DNA of 64,000 nt, from the NCBI RefSeq assembly GCF_001750145.1, contig NZ_CP015732.1, forward strand, positions 3,968,001 to 4,032,000, in the 5' to 3' direction. A program made the translations under genes and the position numbers. Below the pieces are notes generated by a model. The model worked only from the letters and a program-made list of their open reading frames with translations. It ran no database searches and was not told the origin of the DNA. Shown here one piece after another: positions 22,585-35,074 of the stretch. Numbering within the stretch: position 1 is the first letter of the stretch; each line of letters begins with the position of its first letter. The stretch is from Arthrobacter sp. U41 (lineage in GTDB: Bacteria; Actinomycetota; Actinomycetes; Actinomycetales; Micrococcaceae).

Positions 22585-23493
22585 CTATTTTCCGGCCGGG
22601 GCGGGCACGTCGCGGAAGACGTCCGCGTAGTTGTCAAGGGCGGTGACGCGGTTCAGCGGCCAGGCAATCACCGCAGCCTTGCCTTCGATGTCGGCGATGT
22701 CCACGAAGCCGCCGTTGCTGTCCGTGTGCGCGCGGGAGTCGGCGGAATGGTTCCGGTTGTCGCCCATCACCCAGACCTTGCCTGCGGGGACCACGACGTC
22801 GAAGTCGCGGGCCTGGGGTACTTCGGCGGGGTTGATGTAGCTCTCGTCCAGCGGCGCGCCGTTGACCATGAGCCTGCCGCCGGCGTCGCAGCAAACCACA
22901 CGGTCACCGGGCAGTCCGATGACACGCTTGACGAGGTGCTGCTCCGAGTTGTCCGGCAGCAGGCCAATGAACGTCAGCCCGTCCTGCACCCAGGTGAAGG
23001 GGCCGGCTTCTTTCTCCGCCATGGGGACGAGCCAGCCCTGCGTGTCACGGAACACGACGACATCGCCATGCTCCAGGGCGAAAGGCTCCGGGACAAGGAG
23101 GTTCACGAAGATGCGGTCGTTCACGTCCAGGGTGTTGACCATGGATTCGGACGGGATGTAGAAGGCCCGGAAAAGGAAAGTCTTGATCAGGAAGGACAAC
23201 ACGATGGCGACGAGCACCACCGTGGCCACTTCCTTCACCCAGAGGAACAGCGGGCTGTGGCGCTCCCGGGACTTGGCCTTGCGCGCACGCTTGGACGCGG
23301 TCCCAGCATGGGCCGGTCCTCCTGCAGCCGGGGTGTCACGGTCGTCCGGAGTCGGATGCGCAGGAGCGTCCTGCACAGGGGTGACAGCGGAGCCCCCGCC
23401 TACCGGGAGCTCCGCCGCGGGGATCGCTGAGGAGGTAACCCGGGGCTGGTCCTGCCCGCGCGGATCAGGAGTCCGGGGTCCGGTCTCGGGCAT
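22585..23493 (-). CDS. lepB: Signal peptidase I (second of tandem pair)
   Basis: A 302-residue membrane protease that removes Sec/Tat signal peptides. A disordered Pro/Ala-rich cytoplasmic N-terminus of about 80 residues is followed by one transmembrane helix (VATVVLVAIVLSFLIKTFLF). Box B is IPSESM with catalytic Ser117, and box D is LVKRVIGLPGD with Lys189. Box E is GDNRNHSADSR. It begins where the upstream paralogue ends (23494), so the two are translationally coupled. The paralogue is shorter, suggesting divergence in substrate preference or expression. Confidence 0.95.
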   Translation of the reverse strand: MPETGPRTPDPRGQDQPRVTSSAIPAAELPVGGGSAVTPVQDAPAHPTPDDRDTPAAGGPAHAGTASKRARKAKSRERHSPLFLWVKEVATVVLVAIVLSFLIKTFLFRAFYIPSESMVNTLDVNDRIFVNLLVPEPFALEHGDVVVFRDTQGWLVPMAEKEAGPFTWVQDGLTFIGLLPDNSEQHLVKRVIGLPGDRVVCCDAGGRLMVNGAPLDESYINPAEVPQARDFDVVVPAGKVWVMGDNRNHSADSRAHTDSNGGFVDIADIEGKAAVIAWPLNRVTALDNYADVFRDVPAPAGK

Positions 23494-24174
23494 TTACTGT
23501 CCGTTCTTTTCTGTCGTCGTGGCGGCCTCGGCTGGCCGTGCTACTGCTGTAAATCTATCAAGCGGCCAGATGATCCGGACGGGTCTGCCGATCACCCGGT
23601 CCACCGGCACCATGCCTCCGCCGGGGGCGCCCAGAAGGCTGCGGGAATCTGCCGACAAGGAGCGGTGGTCCCCCATCAGCCAGAGCCGGCCGGCGGGAAC
23701 AATCACGCTGAACTCCAGCTCGCTGGGGGCATCCCCGTCATAAAGATAGGGTTCCGCAACTTGCTGGCCGTTGACTGTGAGCCTGCCCCCGGCGTCGCAG
23801 CAGACCACGTGGTCACCGGGGAGGCCGATGACGCGTTTGACATAGGTGTTATCGCCGCCGGAGAGGCCGATCCAGTGCCCGACGCCGCCGAGAAACTCCA
23901 GCACGGGGCCGTTGCCGCTGTTCAGCGGGGCGAAGGATCCTCTGCCGTCAAAAACGATGATGTCGCCACGGCCCACCGGCTCGGCCCGGTAGTCCGTGCG
24001 CGAGACGAGGATCCTGTCCCCCTCGCGGAAGAGCGGCTCCATCGAGGCGGAGGGGATGTAGTAGACATCGAGCCACAGGGAGCGGACCAGTCCGCTGATA
24101 AGGACGGCGAGGATCACGGCGGCCAACACAAAACGCCAGCCGAGTTTCCTGGGCTGGCGTTTTGTGTGTTCCAT
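23494..24174 (-). CDS. lepB: Signal peptidase I (first of tandem pair)
   Basis: A 226-residue type I signal peptidase. The short basic N-terminus is followed by a transmembrane helix (FVLAAVILAVLISGLVRSLWL). Then come PSASM with Ser44, YVKRVIGLPGD with Lys113, and GDHRSLSADSR. It shares the unusual VVCCDAGGRL-VNG segment with the downstream copy, which points to a local duplication. It lies 117 bp after rplS. Both copies keep all catalytic residues. Confidence 0.95.
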   Translation of the reverse strand: MEHTKRQPRKLGWRFVLAAVILAVLISGLVRSLWLDVYYIPSASMEPLFREGDRILVSRTDYRAEPVGRGDIIVFDGRGSFAPLNSGNGPVLEFLGGVGHWIGLSGGDNTYVKRVIGLPGDHVVCCDAGGRLTVNGQQVAEPYLYDGDAPSELEFSVIVPAGRLWLMGDHRSLSADSRSLLGAPGGGMVPVDRVIGRPVRIIWPLDRFTAVARPAEAATTTEKNGQ

Positions 24175-24291
24175 GGTCCGTGTCCTCTAACGCTTTTCTG
24201 AAGTGAACAGCGCTGTTGCGGATGCTCCGGCGCTGGCCGGGCACGGTCCGTGGACCCGCGGCGGAAGCCTGCGTTCGAGGTCGGGCAGGAC

Positions 24292-24651
24292 TTACTTTGC
24301 GGTGTGGAAGTCGCGCTTTTCCTTGATCTTCGCGGCCTTGCCACGCAGATCGCGCATGTAGTACAGCTTGGCGCGGCGCACGTCACCCTTGGAGACGAGC
24401 TCGATCTTGTCGATGATCGGGGAGTGCACCGGGAAGGTACGCTCCACGCCCACGCCGAAGGAGACCTTGCGGATGGTGAAGGTTTCGCGCAGGCCGTCGC
24501 CGTGGCGACCCAGGACGAAGCCCTGGAAGACCTGGACGCGGGAGTTCTTGCCTTCGATGATGTTCACGTGAACCTTGAGGGTGTCACCCGCGCGGAAGAC
24601 GGGAACATCGGTGCGCAGCGAGGCTGCATCTACGGAATCGAGAATATGCAT
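24292..24651 (-). CDS. rplS: 50S ribosomal protein L19
   Basis: A 119-residue protein. The start at [11 protein letters not shown] (24651) is chosen for its AGGAGTG ribosome-binding site; an in-frame upstream ATG would add eight residues. The conserved segments [26 protein letters not shown] and [44 protein letters not shown] are complete. L19 sits at the 30S-50S interface. It follows trmD after a 230-bp leader region, in the standard rpsP-rimM-trmD-rplS order. Confidence 0.97.
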   Translation of the reverse strand: MHILDSVDAASLRTDVPVFRAGDTLKVHVNIIEGKNSRVQVFQGFVLGRHGDGLRETFTIRKVSFGVGVERTFPVHSPIIDKIELVSKGDVRRAKLYYMRDLRGKAAKIKEKRDFHTAK

Positions 24652-24883
24652 TGATTCACTCCTGGTGAACGCCACAGGTCCTTCACGTTGGGGTCACGGC
24701 GGCCAAGCCCGGGCGGATATGCGGCCCGGAAATTCCCGCCGAAAATTTTGTGAATCCGGCTCCGTCAGGACTTGACAGGACCGGGGTGCCGCGCTGTTGA
24801 TCACGCTCCCCCTGTGGCAGGTTCGCAACCCAGCAGGCACAAGGACTAATTTTGCCACATCCGGGGCTTTCCAGCCAATCCGC

Positions 24884-25693
24884 TCAGGCGGATTCCCCGC
24901 CGGCGTCCGCGCGGCGCTCGAGGTGGCCGTCGACGACGTCGTACCCGAGGTCCGCGAAGGCGGTGCGATCCGCGCGGGGCAACTTGGCGGCGTCGAACAC
25001 CTCGAGCAGGTCCGGCCGGCGTTCGGCGGTGCGCCGGTACTGTTCGTGCCGCCGCCATTGGGCAATCTTGCCGTGGTTGCCGCTGAGCAGCACCGCCGGA
25101 ACCTCACGGTCCCGCCAGCTGGAGGGCTTGGTGTACACGGGGTACTCTAACAGCCCGTCCGAGTGCGATTCCTCCACCAGGGATTCCGGGTTGCCGACGA
25201 CGCCGGGCAGCAGGCGGCCAATGGCCTCCACCATGGCCAGCACTGCCACTTCGCCGCCGTTGAGGACGTAGTCGCCGAGGCTTACGGGCCGCACCGTGAA
25301 GTGCCCGGCGGCCCATTCCATCACGCGCTCGTCGATGCCCTCGTAGCGGCCGCAGGCGAACACCAGCCGTTCCTCTTCCGCCAGTTCGTGGGCCGTGGCC
25401 TGGGTGAACCGCTCCCCCGCCGGTGACGGCACAATCAGGACCGGCCTCGCCGCGTCGATGGGCCGGTCGGCCGCCACGGCTGCCAGCGCCTGGGCCCACG
25501 GCTCGGGCTTCATGACCATACCGGCGCCGCCGCCATACGGGGTGTCATCCACCGTCCGGTGGCGGTCCGTGGTGAAGTCCCGCAGGTCGTGGACGTTCAG
25601 TTCCAGCAGCCCGTCCTGGCGCGCCTTGCCGATCAGCGAGAGTTCCAGCGGCGCCAGGTACTCGGGGAAAATGCTGACAACGTCGATCCTCAT
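24884..25693 (-). CDS. trmD: tRNA (guanine-37-N1)-methyltransferase
   Basis: A 269-residue SPOUT methyltransferase that adds m1G37 to prevent +1 frameshifting. [24 protein letters not shown] and [18 protein letters not shown] are the N-terminal family motifs. The trefoil-knot SAM site is seen at [15 protein letters not shown] and [18 protein letters not shown]. The C-terminal tRNA-binding domain includes [19 protein letters not shown]. The start codon lies one base from the rimM stop. Confidence 0.97.
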   Translation of the reverse strand: MRIDVVSIFPEYLAPLELSLIGKARQDGLLELNVHDLRDFTTDRHRTVDDTPYGGGAGMVMKPEPWAQALAAVAADRPIDAARPVLIVPSPAGERFTQATAHELAEEERLVFACGRYEGIDERVMEWAAGHFTVRPVSLGDYVLNGGEVAVLAMVEAIGRLLPGVVGNPESLVEESHSDGLLEYPVYTKPSSWRDREVPAVLLSGNHGKIAQWRRHEQYRRTAERRPDLLEVFDAAKLPRADRTAFADLGYDVVDGHLERRADAGGESA

Positions 25694-26308
25694 TTAGGCG
25701 TCGTCTCCGGCATCGGGACGCTCCTCGGCGGCGGCGCCGTCGGACTTCGGCTGCTCCCCGGATGTCGGCTGCTCCCCGGCCTTGGCCACCTCGTCGTCGG
25801 CATTGACCTCGAAGAGGCCCGGAGGCGGGGTGACGAGGACGTAGCCTTCCCCGACGTTGACCTCGGGGACGATCTGCTCCACAAACGGGATCAGGATTTC
25901 TTTGCCATCCGTCGCGGTGACCATGAGCAGGTCCTGGACCGGGAGGGTGCGGAGGCCGGACACCTTGCCGACCACCTGGTCACCCACGCGGACTTCCAGT
26001 CCCTCGAGCTCGTGCTCGTACCAGCCTTCGTCGTCCTCATCATCGTTGAGTTCTTCAGTTTCGATGAACAGCTTGGCGCCGCGGACAGTCTCCGCCTCGT
26101 TGCGGGTTTCAATCTCCTCAAAGGCAAGCAGCAGGATGTCCTTGTTCCAGCGTGCGCTGAGGATGGTGAGCGGGCCGGCCGAGGCGGGTTCCACCACGAA
26201 CTGGGTTCCGGGGACGAAACGGTCGCCGGGCGCATCCGTGAGCACTTGGACGGTCACTTCGCCGCGGATGCCGTGGGGCTTGCCGATTCGTGCCACCTGA
26301 AGCTGCAT
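25694..26308 (-). CDS. rimM: 16S rRNA processing / ribosome maturation factor
   Basis: A 204-residue protein starting at MQLQVARIGKPHGIRGEVTV (26308). AGAGGAA immediately upstream decides this over a longer frame. The N-terminal RimM domain is followed by a PRC-barrel (GWYEHELEGLEVRVGDQVVGKVSGLRTLPVQDLLMV ... LIPFVEQIVPEV). The C-terminal about 35 residues are an acidic, low-complexity tail with repeated TSGEQPKSD-like phrases. RimM binds S19 during 30S assembly. Overlaps trmD by gene adjacency. Confidence 0.95.
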   Translation of the reverse strand: MQLQVARIGKPHGIRGEVTVQVLTDAPGDRFVPGTQFVVEPASAGPLTILSARWNKDILLLAFEEIETRNEAETVRGAKLFIETEELNDDEDDEGWYEHELEGLEVRVGDQVVGKVSGLRTLPVQDLLMVTATDGKEILIPFVEQIVPEVNVGEGYVLVTPPPGLFEVNADDEVAKAGEQPTSGEQPKSDGAAAEERPDAGDDA

Positions 26309-26359
26309 CTGTTCCTCTGTTCGGGGTTGGTGATTCTGTGGGTCTATGGGGAAACAGTT

Positions 26360-26392
26360 CGGCCCCTCCACCATTATCTGGTGAAGGGGCCG
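26360..26392. terminator. Intergenic hairpin between khpA and rimM
   Basis: CGGCCCCTCCACC pairs with GGTGAAGGGGCCG around a 7-nt loop. There is no U-run in the minus direction (AACTGTTT), so it may attenuate or protect the transcript rather than terminate it fully. Confidence 0.5.
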
Positions 26393-26419
26393 GACTCAAG
26401 ACAAGTATTGCTGAAAGCG

Positions 26420-26662
26420 TTACCGGCGGCGGTCGGTGTCGACGACGTCGACCCTGACCGGCTCGCCGTCCGCCAGTGCTGCCACCACAGTGCGCAAGGC
26501 GCGTGCGGTGCGGCCCTGGCGGCCGATCACCCGTCCGAGGTCGTCCTGATGAACGCGCACTTCGAGGGTGTCCCCGCGGCGGTTGTTCTTCGCACTGACC
26601 TTGACATCCTCAGGACTGTCAACGATCCCTCGGACGAGGTGTTCGAGCGCTTCTGCCAGCAA
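26420..26662 (-). CDS. khpA: KH-domain RNA-binding protein
   Basis: An 80-residue single KH domain starting at TTG 26662, one base after the rpsP stop. The frame upstream overlaps rpsP and is not used. LAEALEHLVRGIVDSPEDVKV leads to the KH signature LGRVIGRQGRTARALRTVV. KhpA-type proteins bind RNA and act with KhpB (Jag) in cell-division and envelope control in Gram-positives. The position between rpsP and rimM is conserved. Confidence 0.92.
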   Translation of the reverse strand: MLAEALEHLVRGIVDSPEDVKVSAKNNRRGDTLEVRVHQDDLGRVIGRQGRTARALRTVVAALADGEPVRVDVVDTDRRR

Positions 26663-26663
26663 T

Positions 26664-27089
26664 TTACTCAGCCTCGGTGGTCTCTGCTTCGGCGGCGTCG
26701 GCGGGAGCCTCGGCAGCGTCATCCTTCTTGGCCTTCTTGGTGATGGCTTCCGGGATGATCACGGAACCCTTCTCCGGGGTCACGAACGGAGCCTTGGGGG
26801 CCTTGGTCTTCAAGGTGCCCTCCTGGCCCGGGAGACCCTTGAACTTCTGCCAGTCACCGGTGATCTTGAGGATCGCGGCGACCTGCTCGGACGGCTGTGC
26901 GCCGACGCCGAGCCAGTACTGGGCACGGTCCGTGTCGACCTCGATGTACGAAGGCTCTTCGGTCGGGTGGTACTTGCCGATTTCTTCGATGGCACGGCCG
27001 TCACGCTTGGAGCGTGCGTCCATGACGACGATGCGGTAGTACGGTGCGCGCATCTTGCCAAAGCGCTTAAGGCGAATCTTTACGGCCAC
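26664..27089 (-). CDS. rpsP: 30S ribosomal protein S16
   Basis: A 141-residue protein starting at GTG 27089 (AGGAGTG about 9 nt upstream; reading [28 protein letters not shown]). The S16 core ends near residue 85. An actinobacterial extension follows ([43 protein letters not shown]), Ala/Glu rich and probably disordered. It is the first gene of the rpsP-khpA-rimM-trmD-rplS cluster; the 205-bp region upstream should carry the promoter. Confidence 0.95.
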   Translation of the reverse strand: MAVKIRLKRFGKMRAPYYRIVVMDARSKRDGRAIEEIGKYHPTEEPSYIEVDTDRAQYWLGVGAQPSEQVAAILKITGDWQKFKGLPGQEGTLKTKAPKAPFVTPEKGSVIIPEAITKKAKKDDAAEAPADAAEAETTEAE

Positions 27090-27294
27090 TTTTGTGGTCA
27101 CTCCTGTTTCTGAAACGGGGTCGAGCCCGGCGTTCTGCACCCGTGGGGCGGGCCGTACTAGGGGGTTCTAAAAGGACAAGATCCGGACGCGGAGAGAGGG
27201 GCCACGCAGATCGAGTACCTGTTTATTGTGCCAGATCAGCGGCGGGATTTCGACTTGACACCCGCAACCGGTCCATTTGGGGGCCTGAGGTGAG

Positions 27295-27732
27295 TCAGGA
27301 AGTCCAGACGTAGAGGCCTGATTTGCTGGCAGGGTCGACGCCGGCGGCCAGTTCCGCGAGTTGCCTGACGTAGCGGCCTGCCTGCTCCGCGCCGAAGGGC
27401 ATGTCCTCCTCGGCGGCCCAGCTTTCGGCGACGTCGGCCAGGACGTCGCCTTCCCCCTCGGTCTCATAGCTGAGCAGCTCGGCAAGGGCCCGGACCATTG
27501 CCGGCGGGACGCCGAGCAGGGAGTCGCTGGCGACATCGACCATGGCGAGTTCGTAGTCGGCGCCGGAGGCGTGGACGGCAGTGCCGGCCAGGTCGCCCAG
27601 GCGCTCGACCTCGAAGTCGGTGATGTCCGCGATCCGGACGGCGCCGGGGGCCGCGGGGGCCCCGCCGTCCAGGGCGGTGGCGCGCTTGAGGGCTTCATCG
27701 TGGGTGGAGACAAAGACTTCGGTGAATCCCAT
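27295..27732 (-). CDS. Conserved hypothetical acidic protein
   Basis: A 145-residue protein. The ATG at 27732 (MGFTEVFVSTHDEALKRATAL) has AAGGA at good spacing. In-frame starts further up lack one. It is acidic, with two repeated alpha-beta segments (ADITDFEVERLGDLAG; LAMVDVASDSLLGVPPAMVRALAEL) and no Cys-rich or membrane part. It ends with SGLYVWTS. It lies alone between rpsP and a VOC gene. I do not recognise a function; similar acidic proteins are common in Micrococcaceae. Confidence 0.7.
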   Translation of the reverse strand: MGFTEVFVSTHDEALKRATALDGGAPAAPGAVRIADITDFEVERLGDLAGTAVHASGADYELAMVDVASDSLLGVPPAMVRALAELLSYETEGEGDVLADVAESWAAEEDMPFGAEQAGRYVRQLAELAAGVDPASKSGLYVWTS

Positions 27733-27945
27733 GGAGCTCATCCTTAGGTGTCTGGCGGCGCTGGTCCGCTGTTTTCGGCGTCGCTTCAGCCTAGCCGCTC
27801 CAGCCCGGCGGGTGCTCAGACTGGACATGCCCTCCCCTTACCGTGACCAGTGGACATAAAGCCACTATGTCCACTCGCTGCCGCCTGCGCTGAACATGTC
27901 CCCGAGGCCCGATAGCTGCGGATGCGTGACGGGAACCGCGGGCAC

Positions 27946-28821
27946 TCAGCGAACGGCGACGCGGATCCGGTTGCGCCACGGGTCCTCGAAGCGCAGTTCG
28001 GCGCCGGTGTGGTGGGACTGGACCCCGGCAGTCTTGAGGCGGTCGGCGAGGGTCCCGACATCGTCGCCTGCCGGTACTTCGATCAGCACCTCGCCGAGGC
28101 CCAGGGTGTCGCGGCGGGGGCCGGCGCCACGGCTGTTCCAGACGTTCATGGCCATGTGGTGGTGGTAGCCGCCGGCCGAGACGAACAGGGCCTGACCGTG
28201 CCAGCCCGCCGTCTTTTCGAACCCGAGGGTTCCGACATAGAAGTCCTGCGCGGACTGGACGTCGCCGACCTGCAGGTGGACGTGGCCGACGCCGGCCGCG
28301 GCCTCGCGCTGCCCGCTTACGGATTCCTCGGTCAGGAACTGCTCGAGGTAGCGCTGCGGCGGCAGGGCCAGGCTGTCCATCACCACGTTCTTGCCCTCCC
28401 AGGCCCAGGCCTCGCGGGGACGGTCCCAGTAGAGCTCGATGCCGTTGCCCTCCGGATCCGTAAAGTAGAAGGCTTCGCTGACCAGGTGGTCTGCGCTGCC
28501 AGTGAAGGACTGGGGCTCGTACTGCGCAGCGCTGGCGACGGTGGAGGCCAGGGCGGACTGGTCCGCGAACAGCAGGGCGGCATGGAAGAGGCCGGCCTCA
28601 CCGCGGGAGGGGACGCTCAGGCCCGGCGCCGGCGCCAGGTGGACCAGGGGCTTCTGCTTGCGGCCCAGGTAGAGTCCGCCGTCCTGCTCCGTCACAATAT
28701 CGAGGCCGAGGGCGCGCTGGTAGTAATCCGTCATGACCTTCATGTCGCCGACCTTGAGCATCACGGTGCCCATGGTGAGTTCTGCGGGAAGAAGATCCCG
28801 TGTGCTGTTTTCTGCAGTCAT
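27946..28821 (-). CDS. Two-domain VOC (glyoxalase / extradiol dioxygenase fold) protein
   Basis: A 291-residue protein with two vicinal-oxygen-chelate modules. Residues about 18-125 start TMGTVMLKVGDMKVMTDYYQRALGLDIV, and residues about 168-290 start GVGHVHLQVGDVQSAQDFYVGTLGFE. The architecture resembles CatE/catechol 2,3-dioxygenase-like proteins of Gram-positives, often controlled by MarR-type regulators. Metal ligands plausibly include the His of HVHLQV and a C-terminal Glu (VLIEVPAGDD). A perfect palindrome lies upstream of the gene. The substrate cannot be inferred. Confidence 0.8.
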   Translation of the reverse strand: MTAENSTRDLLPAELTMGTVMLKVGDMKVMTDYYQRALGLDIVTEQDGGLYLGRKQKPLVHLAPAPGLSVPSRGEAGLFHAALLFADQSALASTVASAAQYEPQSFTGSADHLVSEAFYFTDPEGNGIELYWDRPREAWAWEGKNVVMDSLALPPQRYLEQFLTEESVSGQREAAAGVGHVHLQVGDVQSAQDFYVGTLGFEKTAGWHGQALFVSAGGYHHHMAMNVWNSRGAGPRRDTLGLGEVLIEVPAGDDVGTLADRLKTAGVQSHHTGAELRFEDPWRNRIRVAVR

Positions 28822-28887
28822 GTGATCGATCGCTCCGGTGCTTCGGTGGCCACCGACCCTCGATGACCTTTCATAGAACTAAATTCC

Positions 28888-28899
28888 TTGAAGCTTCAA
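28888..28899. promoter_or_regulatory. Perfect 12-bp palindrome upstream of the VOC gene
   Basis: TTGAAGCTTCAA sits in an AT-rich island 67-78 bp upstream of the VOC start, flanked by AAATTCC and TTTATT. Position and symmetry suggest an operator for a dimeric repressor of the MarR or similar class. No regulator gene lies beside it. Confidence 0.45.
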
Positions 28900-28913
28900 T
28901 TTATTCCTAGTGA

Positions 28914-33274
<4,361 letters not shown>

Positions 33275-33332
33275 GGTCTAACCCTATGACACCGGCCCGA
33301 CAACGGGCCGCCGACATCTCGGCCGGCAGTGC

Positions 33333-34922
33333 CTATTTGCCGCCGCCAAGGAACTTGTCGAAGCCCTTGGGCAGGTTCAGCTGGGAGGGATCGAAGTCGC
33401 CGCCCTGCTGGCCGAATGCGGCACCGGTCGGAAGGGCCTTGGCACCTTCGGCCCGGCGGGCCTGGGCATCCTTGAGCTCCTGCGCGGCCTTGGCCGGGTT
33501 GCCGGAGCGGGACTTCTTCTTCGGCGCGCTCTTGGCGCCCTTGCGGGCCCCGCCGCCACCGCCCATGCCGGGCATCCCCGGCATTCCGGGCATGCCGCCG
33601 CCGGCAGCCATCTTCTTCATCATCTTCTGGGCCTGGGCAAAGCGTTCCAGCAGGCCATTGACCTCGGAGACGTGCACCCCCGAACCGCGGGCAATGCGGG
33701 CACGGCGGGAACCGTTGATGATCTTGGGGGCGACGCGTTCATGCGGCGTCATGGAACGCACAATCGCCTCGACACGGTCGATTTCACGCTCGTCGAACTG
33801 CTCCAGCTGCTGCCGGATGTTCTGCGCACCGGGCATCATCATGAGCATCTTCTTCATGGACCCCATATTGCGGATCTGCTGCATCTGGGCGAGGAAGTCC
33901 TCGAGGGTGAAGTCTTCCTGGTCGGCGAACTTCTGCGCCATCCGGGCAGCCTCGTCCTTGTCCCAGGACTTCTCCGCCTGTTCGATCAGGGTGAGCACGT
34001 CACCGAGGTCGAGGATGCGTGAAGCCATCCGGTCCGGGTGGAAGAGCTCGAAGTCGTCCAGGCCTTCGCCGGTGGACGCGAACATCACGGGCTTGCCGGT
34101 GACCGAGGAGACGGAGAGCGCGGCACCGCCGCGGGCATCGCCGTCGAGTTTGGAGAGCACGATGCCCGTGAAGTTGACGCCCTCATCGAAGGCCATGGCG
34201 GTGTTGACCGCGTCCTGGCCGATCATGGCGTCGACCACGAACAGCACTTCGTTCGGAACGATGGCGCGGCGGATCTGGCGCGCCTGTTCCATCATCTCAG
34301 CGTCCACGCCGGTCCGGCCGGCGGTGTCAACGATCACGACGTCGTGCAGCGTGCGGCGGGCTTCCTCGACGCCGGCGCGGGCGACCGCGACCGGGTCACC
34401 GGCGGGGTGGTCCAGTTCGGTGGAGGTGGCGCCCGGGTGCGGGGCGAAAACGGGCACGCCGGCGCGCTGGCCGACGACCTGGAGCTGGGTCACGGCGTTG
34501 GGACGCTGCAGGTCGCAGGCCACCAGCATGGGGCTGTGGCCCTGCGCCTTGAGGTACTTGGAGAGCTTGCCCGCCAGGGTGGTCTTACCGGCACCCTGGA
34601 GGCCGGCGAGCATGATGATGGTCGGCCCGGTCTTGGCAAGGCGGATCCGGCGGGTCTCGCCGCCGAGGATCTCGACGAGCTCCTCGTTGACGATCTTCAC
34701 GATCTGCTGGCCCGGGTTCAGTGCGGCGGAGACTTCGGCGCCGAGGGCACGCTCGCGCACCCGCCCGGTGAATTCGCGGACCACGGGCACGGCGACGTCG
34801 GCGTCCAGGAGGGCACGCCGGATTTCGCGGACTGTGGCGTCAACATCCGCCTCGGTCAGGCGGCCCTTGCCACGCAGATTCTTGAAGGTTGCTGTCAACC
34901 GGTCAGAGAGTGAATTGAACAC
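33333..34922 (-). CDS. ffh: Signal recognition particle protein Ffh (SRP54)
   Basis: A 529-residue GTPase that binds 4.5S RNA and nascent signal sequences. The N domain begins MFNSLSDRLTATFKNLRGKGRL. The G domain has GLQGAGKTTLAGKL (P loop), DLQRPNAVTQL, DTAGRTGVD and LSKLDGDARGG. The M domain carries the RNA-binding region (SRRARIARGSGVHVSEVN). Its Met/Gly-rich finger is unusually repetitive (GGGMPGMPGMPGMGGGG), followed by a basic tail. It faces a divergent zwf paralogue. Confidence 0.97.
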   Translation of the reverse strand: MFNSLSDRLTATFKNLRGKGRLTEADVDATVREIRRALLDADVAVPVVREFTGRVRERALGAEVSAALNPGQQIVKIVNEELVEILGGETRRIRLAKTGPTIIMLAGLQGAGKTTLAGKLSKYLKAQGHSPMLVACDLQRPNAVTQLQVVGQRAGVPVFAPHPGATSTELDHPAGDPVAVARAGVEEARRTLHDVVIVDTAGRTGVDAEMMEQARQIRRAIVPNEVLFVVDAMIGQDAVNTAMAFDEGVNFTGIVLSKLDGDARGGAALSVSSVTGKPVMFASTGEGLDDFELFHPDRMASRILDLGDVLTLIEQAEKSWDKDEAARMAQKFADQEDFTLEDFLAQMQQIRNMGSMKKMLMMMPGAQNIRQQLEQFDEREIDRVEAIVRSMTPHERVAPKIINGSRRARIARGSGVHVSEVNGLLERFAQAQKMMKKMAAGGGMPGMPGMPGMGGGGGARKGAKSAPKKKSRSGNPAKAAQELKDAQARRAEGAKALPTGAAFGQQGGDFDPSQLNLPKGFDKFLGGGK

Positions 34923-35074
34923 GTGCCGTGCACTTCTTTCAGTGGTTCTACGGATGGCGGCCGGTCCGGCACGCCAGCGTCGCGACTGATGTTCGCCTGA
35001 ACGAACCGCCTCGACAACGGGACTCGACTATCTAGGGTACCAAGCCGCGCCTTCAAGATGGCATGCTGACTTAG

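Noticed and set aside
26360..26392. Riboswitch or L19-type leader between khpA and rimM
   Set aside because: Only a simple hairpin is present, with no conserved family sequence; kept as an intergenic hairpin.
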